In this document: positions 45,609 to 54,322 of the stretch, piece after piece
Layout: each line of letters begins with the position of its first letter
Position numbering within the stretch: the first letter of the stretch is position 1
Notes under the pieces: model-generated
Seen by the model: only the letters and a program-made list of their open reading frames with translations
The model's database searches: none
Told to the model about the DNA's origin: nothing
NCBI GenBank assembly: GCA_009840115.1
Contig: VXOJ01000010.1
Location: 1-64,000, forward strand
Direction: 5' to 3'
DNA length: 64,000 nt
Source: Gemmatimonadales bacterium
GTDB lineage: Bacteria > Gemmatimonadota > Gemmatimonadetes > Palauibacterales > Palauibacteraceae
Position numbers and translations under genes: made by a program

Positions 45609-46658
45609 GTGCACCTCGACGCGTACTGCGCGGTCCTCGCGGGCGGGATCGGCCGCCGGTTCTGGCCCGCGTCGACCCCGGCCCGTCCGAAGCAGCTCCT
45701 GCCCCTGGCCGGTCCCGACCCGCTCATCGAGGATACGCTCGCCCGTGCCGTGGCGCTGGTGGGCGCCGCGCGCGTCCGGGTCGTCGCGGCCGAACGCCTC
45801 GTGAAGCTCATGCGCCCGAGCCTGGATGCGGCGGGCGTCGATGCGCTCATCGAGCCGAAGGCGCGCGGAACCGGGCCGGCCCTCGTCTGGGCCGCGGCCG
45901 AAATCGAGCGGGCTCACCCGGGCGCCCTGATGATCTCCATGCACGCGGACCACCGCATCGAGCCCCCGGAGGCGCTCGCCGAGACGCTGCGGCCGGCCCT
46001 CCAAGCGGCCCGGGAGGGGTACCTGTGCTGCGTCGGCGTGCGGCCGGACCGTCCCGAGACCGGCTTCGGGTACGTGGAGACCGGACGAGAGACCGACTCC
46101 GGCGCACTGGAGGTGCGGCGTTTCGTGGAGAAGCCGGATCCCGCCACGGCCCGAAGATACCTGAAGTCGGGACGCTTCCTTTGGAACTCCGGCATCTTCG
46201 TATGGCGAGCCGCCGACCTGCTCGAGGCCGCCCGACGTAGCGCGCGCGAACTCGCGGGAGCCTGGCCGGCGCTGGAGCGCGGCGATGCGGAGGGTTTCTA
46301 CGCCCGCGCCGAGCCGGTCGCGATCGACGTCTGCGTGATGGAGCGAGCCGAGCGCGTGGCCGCCGTGGAGGCCCGATTCGCCTGGGACGACCTCGGCGTG
46401 TGGAGCGCGCTCCTGCGCTCCAGGGAGGTGGACGAGGCGGGAAACGCTTCGGTCGGCTCCGCTCGTCTCATCGACGCGGCGGACAACGTCGTGTGGACCG
46501 AGTCCTGCCGGGCCACGGTGATCGGAGTGTCGGATCTCGTCATCGTGGAGGCGAACGGCGAACTCCTCGTGATGCCGCGCGAAGAGGCCGCGGGACTCGA
46601 CGCTCGCCTGGGACGGATCGACCCGGACCCGTCATCCTCTTCCGAAGCGCCGCGTTGA
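45609..46658 (+). CDS. manC: Mannose-1-phosphate guanylyltransferase
   Basis: Makes GDP-mannose from mannose 1-phosphate and GTP for glycan synthesis. The 349-residue product is the short form without the isomerase domain: AVLAGGIGRRFWPASTPARPKQLLP near the N terminus, ALMISMHADHRI, GFGYVETG, the catalytic RRFVEKPD and FLWNSGIFVWRA, then AWDDLGVWSAL. GTG start at 45609. It is translationally coupled to the GlmU-like gene through a TTGA overlap, so both are probably part of one nucleotide-sugar pathway. Confidence 0.93.
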   Translation: MHLDAYCAVLAGGIGRRFWPASTPARPKQLLPLAGPDPLIEDTLARAVALVGAARVRVVAAERLVKLMRPSLDAAGVDALIEPKARGTGPALVWAAAEIERAHPGALMISMHADHRIEPPEALAETLRPALQAAREGYLCCVGVRPDRPETGFGYVETGRETDSGALEVRRFVEKPDPATARRYLKSGRFLWNSGIFVWRAADLLEAARRSARELAGAWPALERGDAEGFYARAEPVAIDVCVMERAERVAAVEARFAWDDLGVWSALLRSREVDEAGNASVGSARLIDAADNVVWTESCRATVIGVSDLVIVEANGELLVMPREEAAGLDARLGRIDPDPSSSSEAPR

Positions 46659-47851
46659 CGACGCTGATCATGTTCGACGACGACCGGGCGGACGGCTGGG
46701 CCCCTTTCGCGCTCACCCGGCCGTGCGGCGAACTCATCTTCGGCCGCTGGACGTTGCGCGAGCGGCTGGAACGGGTCGCCCGAATGCGCGTGGCGGGTCA
46801 CGTGACGCGCCCATGGCTGCGCCGGTACGCGGAGCCCGGGGCGCCGCGCTGTCTGGATCCGGACGGGCTTTTCGCGCCCTGTACCGCCTGGAACGCCCGG
46901 GCCGTCCCGTCGCTCGACGCGGGGTGGAGCGGCGCGCCCGCCAACCTCTGGGTCGCCGATCGGCTGGCGGGCGTCCGCCTGGGCGCCGACGTCGAGCCGC
47001 CGCGGGCGGACTGGTTCGCCGCGCCCCGCCCCCGGCCCGGGCTGCCCGACCGCGCGGTCCCCGGCGCCTGGCTTCGACACCCGTGGGACCTCGTGTCCGC
47101 CGGATCCGACCGGCTGGCCGCGGACCTGGCGGCCGCGCCGGGCCCGGAGGCGCCGGAACTTCCGGACGGCTGCTGGCGCCTCGGGGACGCCCCGATCCGC
47201 TTCGGCGAGGGCGCGCACGTGGAACCCGGCGTGCTCTTCGATGCGCGCGAGGGCCCGATCGAACTCGGTGCCGGAGTCCGGGTCCGCGCCGGCACCCGAC
47301 TCGGCGGGCCGCTCTACGCGGGAGCCGGCTCGCAGCTCCTCGGTGGCCACATCTCCCGCTTTTCGGGCGGACCCCGCTCCCGCGTGCGCGGCGAGGTCGA
47401 CCGCGTCACGACCCTGGGCTATTCGAACAAGGCGCACGACGGGTTTCTCGGCCATGCGTACCTCGGCCGCTGGGTCAACCTCGGCGCGGCCACGGTGAAC
47501 AGCGATCTCAAACACACGTATGGTCCGATCCGGGTCGGGCCGCCGGGCGCGCGGCGGGACACCGGGCTCCTCAAGTTCGGCTGCCTGCTCGGCGACCACG
47601 TGAAGACCGGCGTCGGCACTCGGCTGGAAACCGGCACGGTCGTCGGCGCCGGCTCCAGCCTTTTCGACCCCGAGTCGCCCCCCCGGTGGGTGGAGCCATT
47701 CTCGTGGGGAGGGGGCCGGAGCCCGGAGCCGCACCGCCGCGGCGACTTCCTCTCCACCGCCGTCCGGGTCGTCGAGCGCCGGGGGCTCGAAGGGACCCGG
47801 GAATTCCGGGACTGGCTGGGCGACGTCTGGGACGAGGCCCGCGGCGCGTGA
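46655..47851 (+). CDS. GlmU-like putative sugar nucleotidyltransferase/acetyltransferase
   Basis: Two-domain protein of the FCB-type GlmU-like family (TIGR03991-like): an N-terminal degenerate nucleotidyltransferase region (LIMFDDDRADGWAPFALTRP, ELIFGRWTLRERLE) and a C-terminal left-handed beta-helix with GlmU acetyltransferase features (GYSNKAHDGFLGHAYLGRWV, NLGAATVNSDLKHTYGP, GDHVKTGVGTRLETGTVVGA). The 398-residue TTG start at 46655 matches the family pattern of beginning a few residues before the FDD motif. Its substrate is uncertain; UDP-sugar activation for cell-surface glycans is likely. It overlaps both neighbours by 4 bases. Confidence 0.87.
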   Translation: MTTLIMFDDDRADGWAPFALTRPCGELIFGRWTLRERLERVARMRVAGHVTRPWLRRYAEPGAPRCLDPDGLFAPCTAWNARAVPSLDAGWSGAPANLWVADRLAGVRLGADVEPPRADWFAAPRPRPGLPDRAVPGAWLRHPWDLVSAGSDRLAADLAAAPGPEAPELPDGCWRLGDAPIRFGEGAHVEPGVLFDAREGPIELGAGVRVRAGTRLGGPLYAGAGSQLLGGHISRFSGGPRSRVRGEVDRVTTLGYSNKAHDGFLGHAYLGRWVNLGAATVNSDLKHTYGPIRVGPPGARRDTGLLKFGCLLGDHVKTGVGTRLETGTVVGAGSSLFDPESPPRWVEPFSWGGGRSPEPHRRGDFLSTAVRVVERRGLEGTREFRDWLGDVWDEARGA

Positions 47852-48678
47852 GCCTGACGGTCGCCTCACTGGGCTCGGGCAGCCGCGGCAACGCGTTCCT
47901 CGTGGAGGGCGACCGCGCCCGCGTGCTCGTCGATGCGGGGTTCTCGGGGGTTCAGCTCGCCCGTCGACTCGCCGAACTCGACGTGGAGCCCGAGGCCATC
48001 GACCTCGTCGTCGTCACGCACGAACACCGGGATCACGCGGCGGGCATCGGCATCGGAGCACGCCGCTGGGGCTGGCCACTCGCGATGAACCCCCCGACAC
48101 GCCGCGCCTGCGCCCCCCTTCTGCGCGGGCAGGAGCGATGCGGGGACCTGCCGCTCACGGGACTCGAGATCGGCGACCTCTCGATCGAGGCCGCCCCCAC
48201 CGCGCACGATGCCGCGAAACCCGTCGCCGTCACGGTCCTGCACCGGCCCACGGGCCTGCGCGTGGGGATCGCGACGGACCTCGGGAGACCGACGATGCCG
48301 GTCCGCGTGGCGCTCCGGGAATGCGCCTTTCTCGTGATGGAAGCGAACCACGATGAACACCGTCTGCGGGCCGCTTCCTATCCCTGGCGGGTCAAGCAGC
48401 GGATCGGGGGCAGCCGCGGACATCTCTCCAACCGGCACGCCGCCGAGTTCGCGCGGGAACTCGCGCACCCGGGACTGGGCGGGATCCTGCTCGCCCACCT
48501 GAGCCAGGAGTGCAACGACCGGGAACTCGCCCTGGACAGGGTCGCGGAAGGCCTGGCGCCGGCGGGATACGATGGACTACTGGACGCCGCCGCTCAGGAG
48601 GAACCCAGTCCCCGCTACGACGTGGCCGAGCTTGCGAGGGCCCGCGCCGACGCCGAACAGCTCTCTCTCCCGATCTGA
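47848..48678 (+). CDS. Metallo-beta-lactamase-fold hydrolase (YycJ/WalJ-like)
   Basis: A 276-residue cytoplasmic protein starting LTVASLGSGSRGNAFLVEGD, as in the YycJ/WalJ subgroup, with the metal motif THEHRDHAAG and downstream ligands in AHDAAKP, ATDLGRP and LLAHLSQECND. WalJ proteins are thought to be single-strand DNA 5'-3' exonucleases that coordinate replication with division, but this activity cannot be shown here. GTG start at 47848 overlaps the GlmU-like stop. It ends the plus-strand operon. Confidence 0.88.
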   Translation: MSLTVASLGSGSRGNAFLVEGDRARVLVDAGFSGVQLARRLAELDVEPEAIDLVVVTHEHRDHAAGIGIGARRWGWPLAMNPPTRRACAPLLRGQERCGDLPLTGLEIGDLSIEAAPTAHDAAKPVAVTVLHRPTGLRVGIATDLGRPTMPVRVALRECAFLVMEANHDEHRLRAASYPWRVKQRIGGSRGHLSNRHAAEFARELAHPGLGGILLAHLSQECNDRELALDRVAEGLAPAGYDGLLDAAAQEEPSPRYDVAELARARADAEQLSLPI

Positions 48679-48688
48679 CGCCGGCCCT

Positions 48689-48720
48689 GCGCGCGGCCCA
48701 CCGTCGGTCTGCCCGCGCGC
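48689..48720. terminator. Hairpin between convergent hydrolase gene and rseP
   Basis: An 8-base stem GCGCGCGG/CCGCGCGC (48689-48696 with 48713-48720) occupies most of the 41-base convergent gap and includes the first base of the rseP stop triplet. It could end both transcripts; there is no T-run. Confidence 0.5.
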
Positions 48721-49823
48721 TAGCGGAGAAGCACCCTCAGCACGTCGTTCCCCACGGCCCACACCATGAGGGCGAGGACGAAGACCATCCCCACCGTCGT
48801 GAACCGCACGCGCGCCTGGACGCTGAGCGCCCGGCCCCGGACCGCCTCGATCCCCAGGAAGAGGAGGTGGCCCCCGTCGAGGACGGGAATCGGCAGCAGG
48901 TTGAAGACGGCGAGATTGATGCTGATGATCGCCATGAAACTCAGGAGTTCCCAGAATCCCGCGCGCGCGGCGCGGCCGGAAATCTCCCCGATCAGGATGG
49001 GGCCGCCGACCTCGCGCGCCGAACTTCGTCCGGTGACCAGGTCCGCGAGGAACTGGACGACGGCGCCACCCCAGTAGGCTGCGTCCGACCACCCGCGCCC
49101 CAGCGCCGCGATGGGACCCGCTCGACCTCCGTCGGCGCCGATGGAGATCCCGATGCGCCCGACCGTCCTCGATTCTCCCGTGAGGTCCGAGTACTGCTCG
49201 ACCGTCTCGGGCGTCGCAACGAAGGTGAGTCGCTCCCCTTCCCGCTCCACGACGATGTCGATGGATTCGCCCGGGCGGCGCTCGATCCGCATCGTCACCT
49301 GCGCGGGGTCGTGCACCGCCGTGCCATCCACGCGCAGGATCAGGTCTTCGCTCCGAAGTCCCGCCTCCGCCGCGGGCGACCCGGGCGCGACCTCGGCGAT
49401 CCGCGGCTCGAACACGCCACGCCCCATCGCGACCGCCGCGAAGGCGACGACCGCGAACAGCCAGTTCATGATGACGCCGGCCGAGATCGCGAAGACGCGG
49501 GCCCAGAGCGGCTTCCCGTCGAAGTCTCCGGGGCCCGGGCCCGGTCTGCGCCCCGCCGTCTCCACCGGGTCGCCTCCCCCCTCGAGGGTCGACGTCACTT
49601 CCTCGTCCGCCATCCCCGCCATTCTGACGTAGCCGCCAAGCGGGATCCAGGAGAGGACATACTCCGTTCCACCGCGCCGGAACCCCACCATCTTCGGGCC
49701 CAGGCCGATCGAAAACCGCGGCACGTCGATCCCGACGCTCTTCGCAGCGGCAAAATGCCCCAGTTCGTGCACGAAAATGAGCACGCCCAGAACAAGAATG
49801 GTTACCAGAATCGTTACGATCAC
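48720..49823 (-). CDS. rseP: RIP metalloprotease RseP (site-2 protease)
   Basis: Intramembrane zinc protease that cleaves anti-sigma factors and remnant signal peptides. The 367-residue product has HELGH in the first helix (VLIFVHELGHFAAAKSVG), YVLSWIPLGGYVRMAGM, one PDZ domain (IAEVAPGSPAAEAGLRSEDL) and the C-terminal metal motif NLLPIPVLDGGHLLF. Escherichia coli RseP has two PDZ domains; one is common elsewhere. The GTG overlaps the dxr stop. The uppS-cdsA-dxr-rseP order is widely conserved. Confidence 0.95.
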   Translation of the reverse strand: MIVTILVTILVLGVLIFVHELGHFAAAKSVGIDVPRFSIGLGPKMVGFRRGGTEYVLSWIPLGGYVRMAGMADEEVTSTLEGGGDPVETAGRRPGPGPGDFDGKPLWARVFAISAGVIMNWLFAVVAFAAVAMGRGVFEPRIAEVAPGSPAAEAGLRSEDLILRVDGTAVHDPAQVTMRIERRPGESIDIVVEREGERLTFVATPETVEQYSDLTGESRTVGRIGISIGADGGRAGPIAALGRGWSDAAYWGGAVVQFLADLVTGRSSAREVGGPILIGEISGRAARAGFWELLSFMAIISINLAVFNLLPIPVLDGGHLLFLGIEAVRGRALSVQARVRFTTVGMVFVLALMVWAVGNDVLRVLLR

Positions 49824-50986
49824 TCAGCGTCTCCCGACTTGGACTCCCCATGTGGGTCGCGGGCGATGGCGCGCGCCCGGGCGTCGACGCGCCTGGCATC
49901 CTCCACCGATTCGATGGCGCGCGACGAGAACCGTTCCAGCGTACGAAGCACGACATCGGCGAGTTCCCGGAAGCCGACATCCCCGGCGAGGAACCGCTCG
50001 ACCGCAACCTCGTTGGCCGCGTTGAAGGCCACCGGAAACTCGCCTCCGGCCTTTCCCGCCGCGACCCCCGCGCGAAAGAGGGGAAAATCATCTTCCCGCA
50101 CCGGTTCGAACTCCAGCGGGCCGTCCCGTACGGGGTCGAACCCCGCCTCCCGGCGCGCGTCATCCAGCCGGTCGGGGTAGCCGAGAGCCCACAGGATCGG
50201 AATCTCCATCGAGGGCCGGCCGAGCTGCGCGAGCGAGGAACCGTCCCTGAATTCGACGAGGGAGTGGACGATCGACGTGGGGTGCACGACGACCTCGATG
50301 CGCTCGTAGGGGAGGTCGAACAACGTGTGCGCCTCGATGACTTCGAGCGCCTTGTTCGCCAGCGTGGCGGAGTCGATCGTGATCTTGGCCCCCATCGACC
50401 ACGTGGGGTGACGCAGCGCGTCGGCCCGCGTCACGGTGGCGAGTCGGGGCGCCGGCCACTCGCGGAAGGGACCACCCGAAGCCGTGAGAGTGACCCGCGC
50501 GACCTCCGACACGGGACGCCCGGCCAGGCACTGATGGACGCCGGAGTGTTCGCTGTCCACGGGCAGGAGTTCGCCGCCGCCGCGGCGCAACGCGCGCATC
50601 ACGAGGTCTCCCCCCGCCACGAGCGACTCCTTGTTGGCGAGCGCCAGCCGCTTCCCCGCCCCCAGCGCCGCCAGCGTCGCGTCGAGTCCGGCGAACCCGA
50701 CGACCGCGTTGAGAACGATGTCGATCCCCGACGATCCGGCAGCCTCCGCGAGCGCCGCGGCGCCGAAGCGCCACTCTCCGGTCCAGCGCGGCGCGAAGTC
50801 GTCCGGGGGCGGAGTCCCGAGCACGACGAAATCCGGGGCCTCGTCGAGCGCGAGCGCGTCGAGCGCCTTCCAGTTGCGGTTCGCCGTCAGGACGGCGGCG
50901 CGAAACCGCGCCGGGTGGCGGCGGATCACCTCGAGCGTGCCCCCGCCGACGGATCCCGTGGCGCCGAGGACGGCGACGTTGATCAC
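49820..50986 (-). CDS. dxr: 1-deoxy-D-xylulose-5-phosphate reductoisomerase
   Basis: NADPH-dependent enzyme forming MEP, the second step of the non-mevalonate isoprenoid pathway and the fosmidomycin target. The 388-residue product has the Rossmann start NVAVLGATGSVGGGTLEVIR, RLALANKESLVAGG, the metal- and substrate-binding PVDSEHSGVHQCL and LTASGGPFREW, and HPTWSMGAKITIDSATLANK. The GTG at 50986 overlaps the cdsA stop (GTGA). Confidence 0.97.
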   Translation of the reverse strand: MINVAVLGATGSVGGGTLEVIRRHPARFRAAVLTANRNWKALDALALDEAPDFVVLGTPPPDDFAPRWTGEWRFGAAALAEAAGSSGIDIVLNAVVGFAGLDATLAALGAGKRLALANKESLVAGGDLVMRALRRGGGELLPVDSEHSGVHQCLAGRPVSEVARVTLTASGGPFREWPAPRLATVTRADALRHPTWSMGAKITIDSATLANKALEVIEAHTLFDLPYERIEVVVHPTSIVHSLVEFRDGSSLAQLGRPSMEIPILWALGYPDRLDDARREAGFDPVRDGPLEFEPVREDDFPLFRAGVAAGKAGGEFPVAFNAANEVAVERFLAGDVGFRELADVVLRTLERFSSRAIESVEDARRVDARARAIARDPHGESKSGDAE

Positions 50987-51834
50987 GCGAAGAGGAGGAA
51001 GAGGAACGCGGCCGGGACCGCCCACAGGATGGAATCGAGCCGGTCCAGCATGCCCCCGTGCCCGGGGAGCAGACCCGACGAATCCTTCACGCCGCACTCG
51101 CGCTTGAGAGCGGATTCCGCGAGATCCCCGATGATCGCCAGTCCCGTCACGACCAGCCCGAAGGCCAGCGTGGAGACCAGGTTCAGTACCCAGATGTCCG
51201 GGAGGAGGAATCGCGGATAGACGACGGCCGCGGCGATGCCCGCCAGCAGCGCGCACACGGCTCCCGCCACCGTTTTGTTGGGACTCACGCGCGGCGCGAG
51301 CGGGCGTTTCCCGAACGCTCGTCCGCCGAGGTACGCCGCGGTGTCGGCAAGCCACGTGATGACGACCGGAAGGAAGAAGAGCAGCGTACCGGCCATCCGT
51401 CCGGCGCCCGCATCGTCGCCGGGCGCCGACAGGAGCCCGCCTTCGCGCAGGGGGACGCCCAGCGCGAGCAGCCCTCCGACGTAGAAGACTCCGAACGTCG
51501 TGCAGGCGGCGGCCCGGATCGGCCGCTCCGAGAGCTCCACCGTCGCGAGCGCGAGCGCGGGGAAGGCGAGCATCAGGCCCGCCGCATAGGATCCGCCGCC
51601 CTCGAGACCGCCCGCAAGGACGGCGAACGGGAAGAGAAACGCGGCCACCGCTCCCGGGAGCACGAGGACCCGCGTCCCCGTCCCTCGCATCATCGCGGCG
51701 AATTCCCGGTAGCCGAGCGCGGCCGCCGCGCCCAGCCCCGCGACGAAGACGACCCCGCCGGCGTAGGTCAGCAGCGCGCAGAGGGGGACTCCGACCCCCG
51801 CGACCGCGAGTCTCTTGCGAAGATTGGAGCTCAT
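50983..51834 (-). CDS. cdsA: Phosphatidate cytidylyltransferase
   Basis: Membrane enzyme making CDP-diacylglycerol for phospholipid synthesis. The 283-residue product has about eight hydrophobic segments and the C-terminal CdsA signature, seen as GDLAESALKRECGVKDSSGL followed by LPGHGGMLDRLDS. The ATG at 51834 lies 16 bases after uppS. Confidence 0.95.
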   Translation of the reverse strand: MSSNLRKRLAVAGVGVPLCALLTYAGGVVFVAGLGAAAALGYREFAAMMRGTGTRVLVLPGAVAAFLFPFAVLAGGLEGGGSYAAGLMLAFPALALATVELSERPIRAAACTTFGVFYVGGLLALGVPLREGGLLSAPGDDAGAGRMAGTLLFFLPVVITWLADTAAYLGGRAFGKRPLAPRVSPNKTVAGAVCALLAGIAAAVVYPRFLLPDIWVLNLVSTLAFGLVVTGLAIIGDLAESALKRECGVKDSSGLLPGHGGMLDRLDSILWAVPAAFLFLLFA

Positions 51835-51850
51835 GCCGGACCGGGCGGCC

Positions 51851-52606
51851 TCACGTCTTCACCAGTCCGAACCTCCGCTCGCGGCGCCGGTAGTCGACGA
51901 GCGCGGCGAACAGGTGCTCCCGGGTGAAGTCGGGCCACAGGACATCCGTCACGAAGAGTTCCGCGTACGCGAGCTGCCAGAGGAGGAAGTTGGAAATGCG
52001 CTGCTCCCCCGAGGTGCGGATCAGAAGGTCCGGATCCGGCCAGTCCCTCGTCAGGAGTTCGGCCCCGAAGCGTTCGGCGTCGATCTCCTCCGGGGCCAGC
52101 TCGCCCTCCAGACAACGCTGCGCCAGCGTTCGCGCCACCCCCGCGAGTTCCGCCCGCGATCCGTAGCTGATCGCGAGGTGCACCTCCAGGGCCGCCCCCC
52201 CCTCCGTCGATGCCTCGAGTTCCGCGATCGCCTGCCGGGCCTCCTCCGGAAGCCGCAGGCGGTCGCCGAACACGGTGACCCGGATTCCGTGCCTGACGAG
52301 GGCTTCGCGCTGGCTCCTCACATACTCCTGGAGGAGCGTCATCAGCGCCTCGACTTCCATGGAAGGCCGGAACCAGTTCTCATCCGAGAAGGCGTACAGG
52401 GTGAGGTGGGCCACGCCGGCCTCCACCGCCCCTTCGATGATCTCCCGCACCGCCGTCATGCCCGCGCGGTGCCCTTCCCATCGCGGCAGGCCACGCTGTC
52501 TCGCCCAGCGGCCGTTCCCGTCCATGATGACGGCGACGTGCGTGGGCACTTCACCCTGCCGCACGGCCTCCAGGGCCGCCGTCATTCCGCGCTTGTTTCC
52601 GCTCAT
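51851..52606 (-). CDS. uppS: Isoprenyl transferase (undecaprenyl diphosphate synthase)
   Basis: Cis-prenyltransferase that builds the C55 lipid carrier for peptidoglycan and glycans. The 251-residue product has HVAVIMDGNGRWARQRGLPR with the catalytic Asp, GHRAGMTAVREII, LTLYAFSDENWFRP and the C-terminal RTSGEQRISNFLLWQLAYAE signature. The ATG at 52606 was chosen; an in-frame TTG nine bases earlier is possible. A perfect TTGACA box lies about 35 bases upstream. Confidence 0.96.
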   Translation of the reverse strand: MSGNKRGMTAALEAVRQGEVPTHVAVIMDGNGRWARQRGLPRWEGHRAGMTAVREIIEGAVEAGVAHLTLYAFSDENWFRPSMEVEALMTLLQEYVRSQREALVRHGIRVTVFGDRLRLPEEARQAIAELEASTEGGAALEVHLAISYGSRAELAGVARTLAQRCLEGELAPEEIDAERFGAELLTRDWPDPDLLIRTSGEQRISNFLLWQLAYAELFVTDVLWPDFTREHLFAALVDYRRRERRFGLVKT

Positions 52607-52611
52607 GCCGC

Positions 52612-52643
52612 CCAAGCTCGCCCCGCACGGGCGGGGGTGTCAA
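52612..52643 (-). promoter_or_regulatory. Possible uppS promoter giving a near-leaderless mRNA
   Basis: TTGACA (52643-52638) is followed after 18 bases by GAGCTTGG (52619-52612), a near match to the TAnnTTnG pattern. Transcription would start within a few bases of the uppS ATG at 52606. Confidence 0.3.
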
Positions 52644-52655
52644 AACGGGCCGCGA

Positions 52656-54143
52656 TCAGTCGATCCCCGACCGGCCTCGCGCGACGCGCCGCATGCGGGG
52701 CGCCCCGCCGAGGAAGGAGTAGGCCTCGTACCCCGCTCGCTGCATGACCTCGGCCAGGTAAGCCGTTCGCACGCCCTCCGCACAGCAGAGCACGTAGGTC
52801 GCGTCGCGATCGAGTTCGCCGAAGTCCCGCTCCAGTTGCGGGAGGTCGCGAAGGGTCGCCCCCGGCCAGTGCCAGGCCTCGAACGCATCGCGGGCGCGGG
52901 TGTCGAGGATGACCGCCCCGTCGGGCACGTCGGCCACGTAGAGGGACGCCCCGACCATGGATTCCGGACGCAGGGCGCGCACATCGTGCGTGGCCGCGCC
53001 GGCGACCGCCTCGTCGAGTTCCTCGAAGCCCACGGCCGACTCCTGCGCCGCGGCGGCCTCCGGCGACGACGCCGTGACCGGCCGCTGCGGCACGAGGTCG
53101 CAGTATTCGCGCACGCGGGCGGAGAGGTCGTAGGTGCCGATCTCGCGCGCCCGGTCCAGAATCTCCTCCTTGTGGAATCCGAGCAGGGGTCGCAGCACCG
53201 GAAGCGAGGAGGCGTTCTCGATCGCGCGGAGATTGCGGAGCGTCTGCGAGGAGACCTGTCCGACCGACTCGCCGGTGACGATCGCGTCGGCCCCGATCCG
53301 TTCCCCGATCGTCGCCGCCGCCCGATACATCATCCGCTTGAGGACGACCTGCAGGTAGGCGGGCTTGGCGCGGGCCCGCATCGCCTCGACGACCGGGCCG
53401 AACTCGAGGACGTGCAGCCGGGGCCGCGTCCCGTAGCTCCAGCGATCCGCCAGGATCTTCGTGACCTCCACGACCATCCGCTCGTACGCGCTCCCGCCGA
53501 GGTTGCAGAAGGCGTAGTCGAGGCGAATCCCCCGGCGCAGCGCCATCCAGGCGGCGACGGCCGAATCGAAGCCGCCGGAGATGAGGGCCAGGGCGTGTCC
53601 CTGCACTCCGAGCGGCAGGCCGGACGGTCCCCGGATCCGGTCCTCGTGAAAGAAAACCCGTTCGTCGCGGACCTCGACGAACACGGTGACGTCGGGATCG
53701 CCGAGGTCCACGGTGGCGCCGGGGTTGAGGGCCGCACCGAGACGCTGCTGGATGTCGGAGGAGGAGAAGCCGTGCGAACCGGAGCGGCGCGCCCGCACCG
53801 CGTAGCTCCGGCCCCGCACGGATTCGGCGAAGAGGGCCGTGCCCGTGGCGACGATCGTATCGAGATCCGCCTCGCACTCTCCGGCCAGCACGGAACAACT
53901 GGACACGCCGAAGGTGCGCAGGAGCGGATCGAGGAAGGCCGCGTCCGGGCTCTCGACGTGGAAACGGCTCCAGCCGGACTCGAGCGCGGCGTCGATCCCT
54001 TCGGCGTCGAACGCATCGCGCAGGTTGGTCGCGAGCCGATTCTGGAAGCGCGACCGCGTCCGGCGCGCCTTGGTCGAGAGCTCGCCGGAGAACCGCACGA
54101 GGGCCCGCACGGGCCCGGCTCCGAGTTCGTGTTGCGCCGCCAT
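52656..54143 (-). CDS. thiI: tRNA 4-thiouridine synthase ThiI with rhodanese domain
   Basis: Introduces 4-thiouridine at U8 of tRNAs and, in many bacteria, transfers sulfur for thiamine thiazole. The 495-residue product has a THUMP domain (about 60-165), the ATP pyrophosphatase domain with PP-loop ALISGGFDSAVAAWM near 187-201, RLDYAFCNLGGSAYERM and a C-terminal rhodanese domain whose active-site Cys lies in LCCAEGVRTAYL. The long, rhodanese-containing form resembles Escherichia coli ThiI. The ATG at 54143 is only six bases after a tRNA gene and has no room for a ribosome site. A GTG at 54110 (codon 12) with GGAG upstream is a good alternative start. Confidence 0.93.
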   Translation of the reverse strand: MAAQHELGAGPVRALVRFSGELSTKARRTRSRFQNRLATNLRDAFDAEGIDAALESGWSRFHVESPDAAFLDPLLRTFGVSSCSVLAGECEADLDTIVATGTALFAESVRGRSYAVRARRSGSHGFSSSDIQQRLGAALNPGATVDLGDPDVTVFVEVRDERVFFHEDRIRGPSGLPLGVQGHALALISGGFDSAVAAWMALRRGIRLDYAFCNLGGSAYERMVVEVTKILADRWSYGTRPRLHVLEFGPVVEAMRARAKPAYLQVVLKRMMYRAAATIGERIGADAIVTGESVGQVSSQTLRNLRAIENASSLPVLRPLLGFHKEEILDRAREIGTYDLSARVREYCDLVPQRPVTASSPEAAAAQESAVGFEELDEAVAGAATHDVRALRPESMVGASLYVADVPDGAVILDTRARDAFEAWHWPGATLRDLPQLERDFGELDRDATYVLCCAEGVRTAYLAEVMQRAGYEAYSFLGGAPRMRRVARGRSGID

Positions 54144-54149
54144 AACGAG

Positions 54150-54224
54150 TGGCAGGGGGGGGATTTGAACCCCCGACCCAGGGCTTATGAGTCCCTTGCT
54201 CTACCAGGCTGAGCTACCCTGCCA
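54150..54224 (-). tRNA. tRNA with CAU anticodon (elongator Met or Ile2)
   Basis: Folds as a cloverleaf: acceptor GGCAGGG/CCCTGCC, T8 A9, D-arm GCTC/GAGC with GG in the loop, anticodon stem AGGGA/GCCCT (last pair A-G mismatched), anticodon loop CTCATAA giving CAU, variable loop GGGTC, T-loop TTCAAAT and discriminator A. CCA is not encoded. A run of nine C leaves one extra C between T-stem and acceptor stem. CAU may be elongator Met or a lysidine-modified Ile2 tRNA; the initiator is excluded by the normal G1-C72 pair. Confidence 0.93.
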
Positions 54225-54240
54225 TGCTTGTGGGTCCGCA

Positions 54241-54268
54241 ATCCTACACGTCGTGGCGCGCGGGGCAA
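54241..54268 (-). promoter_or_regulatory. Promoter for the tRNA-thiI unit
   Basis: TTGCCC (54268-54263) and TAGGAT (54246-54241) are 16 bases apart on the minus strand and end 16 bases before the tRNA. This would drive tRNA and thiI together, independent of eno-ftsB. Confidence 0.45.
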
Positions 54269-54300
54269 GCCGCCGACCGGACGCGGCACCGTTCGAACGC

Positions 54301-54322
54301 AGCGGGGCCTTCGCCGCACCCG

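Noticed and set aside
43526-46240. 904-codon open frame antisense to serS and continuing past manC
   Set aside because: Crosses several real genes in other frames and shows no domain.
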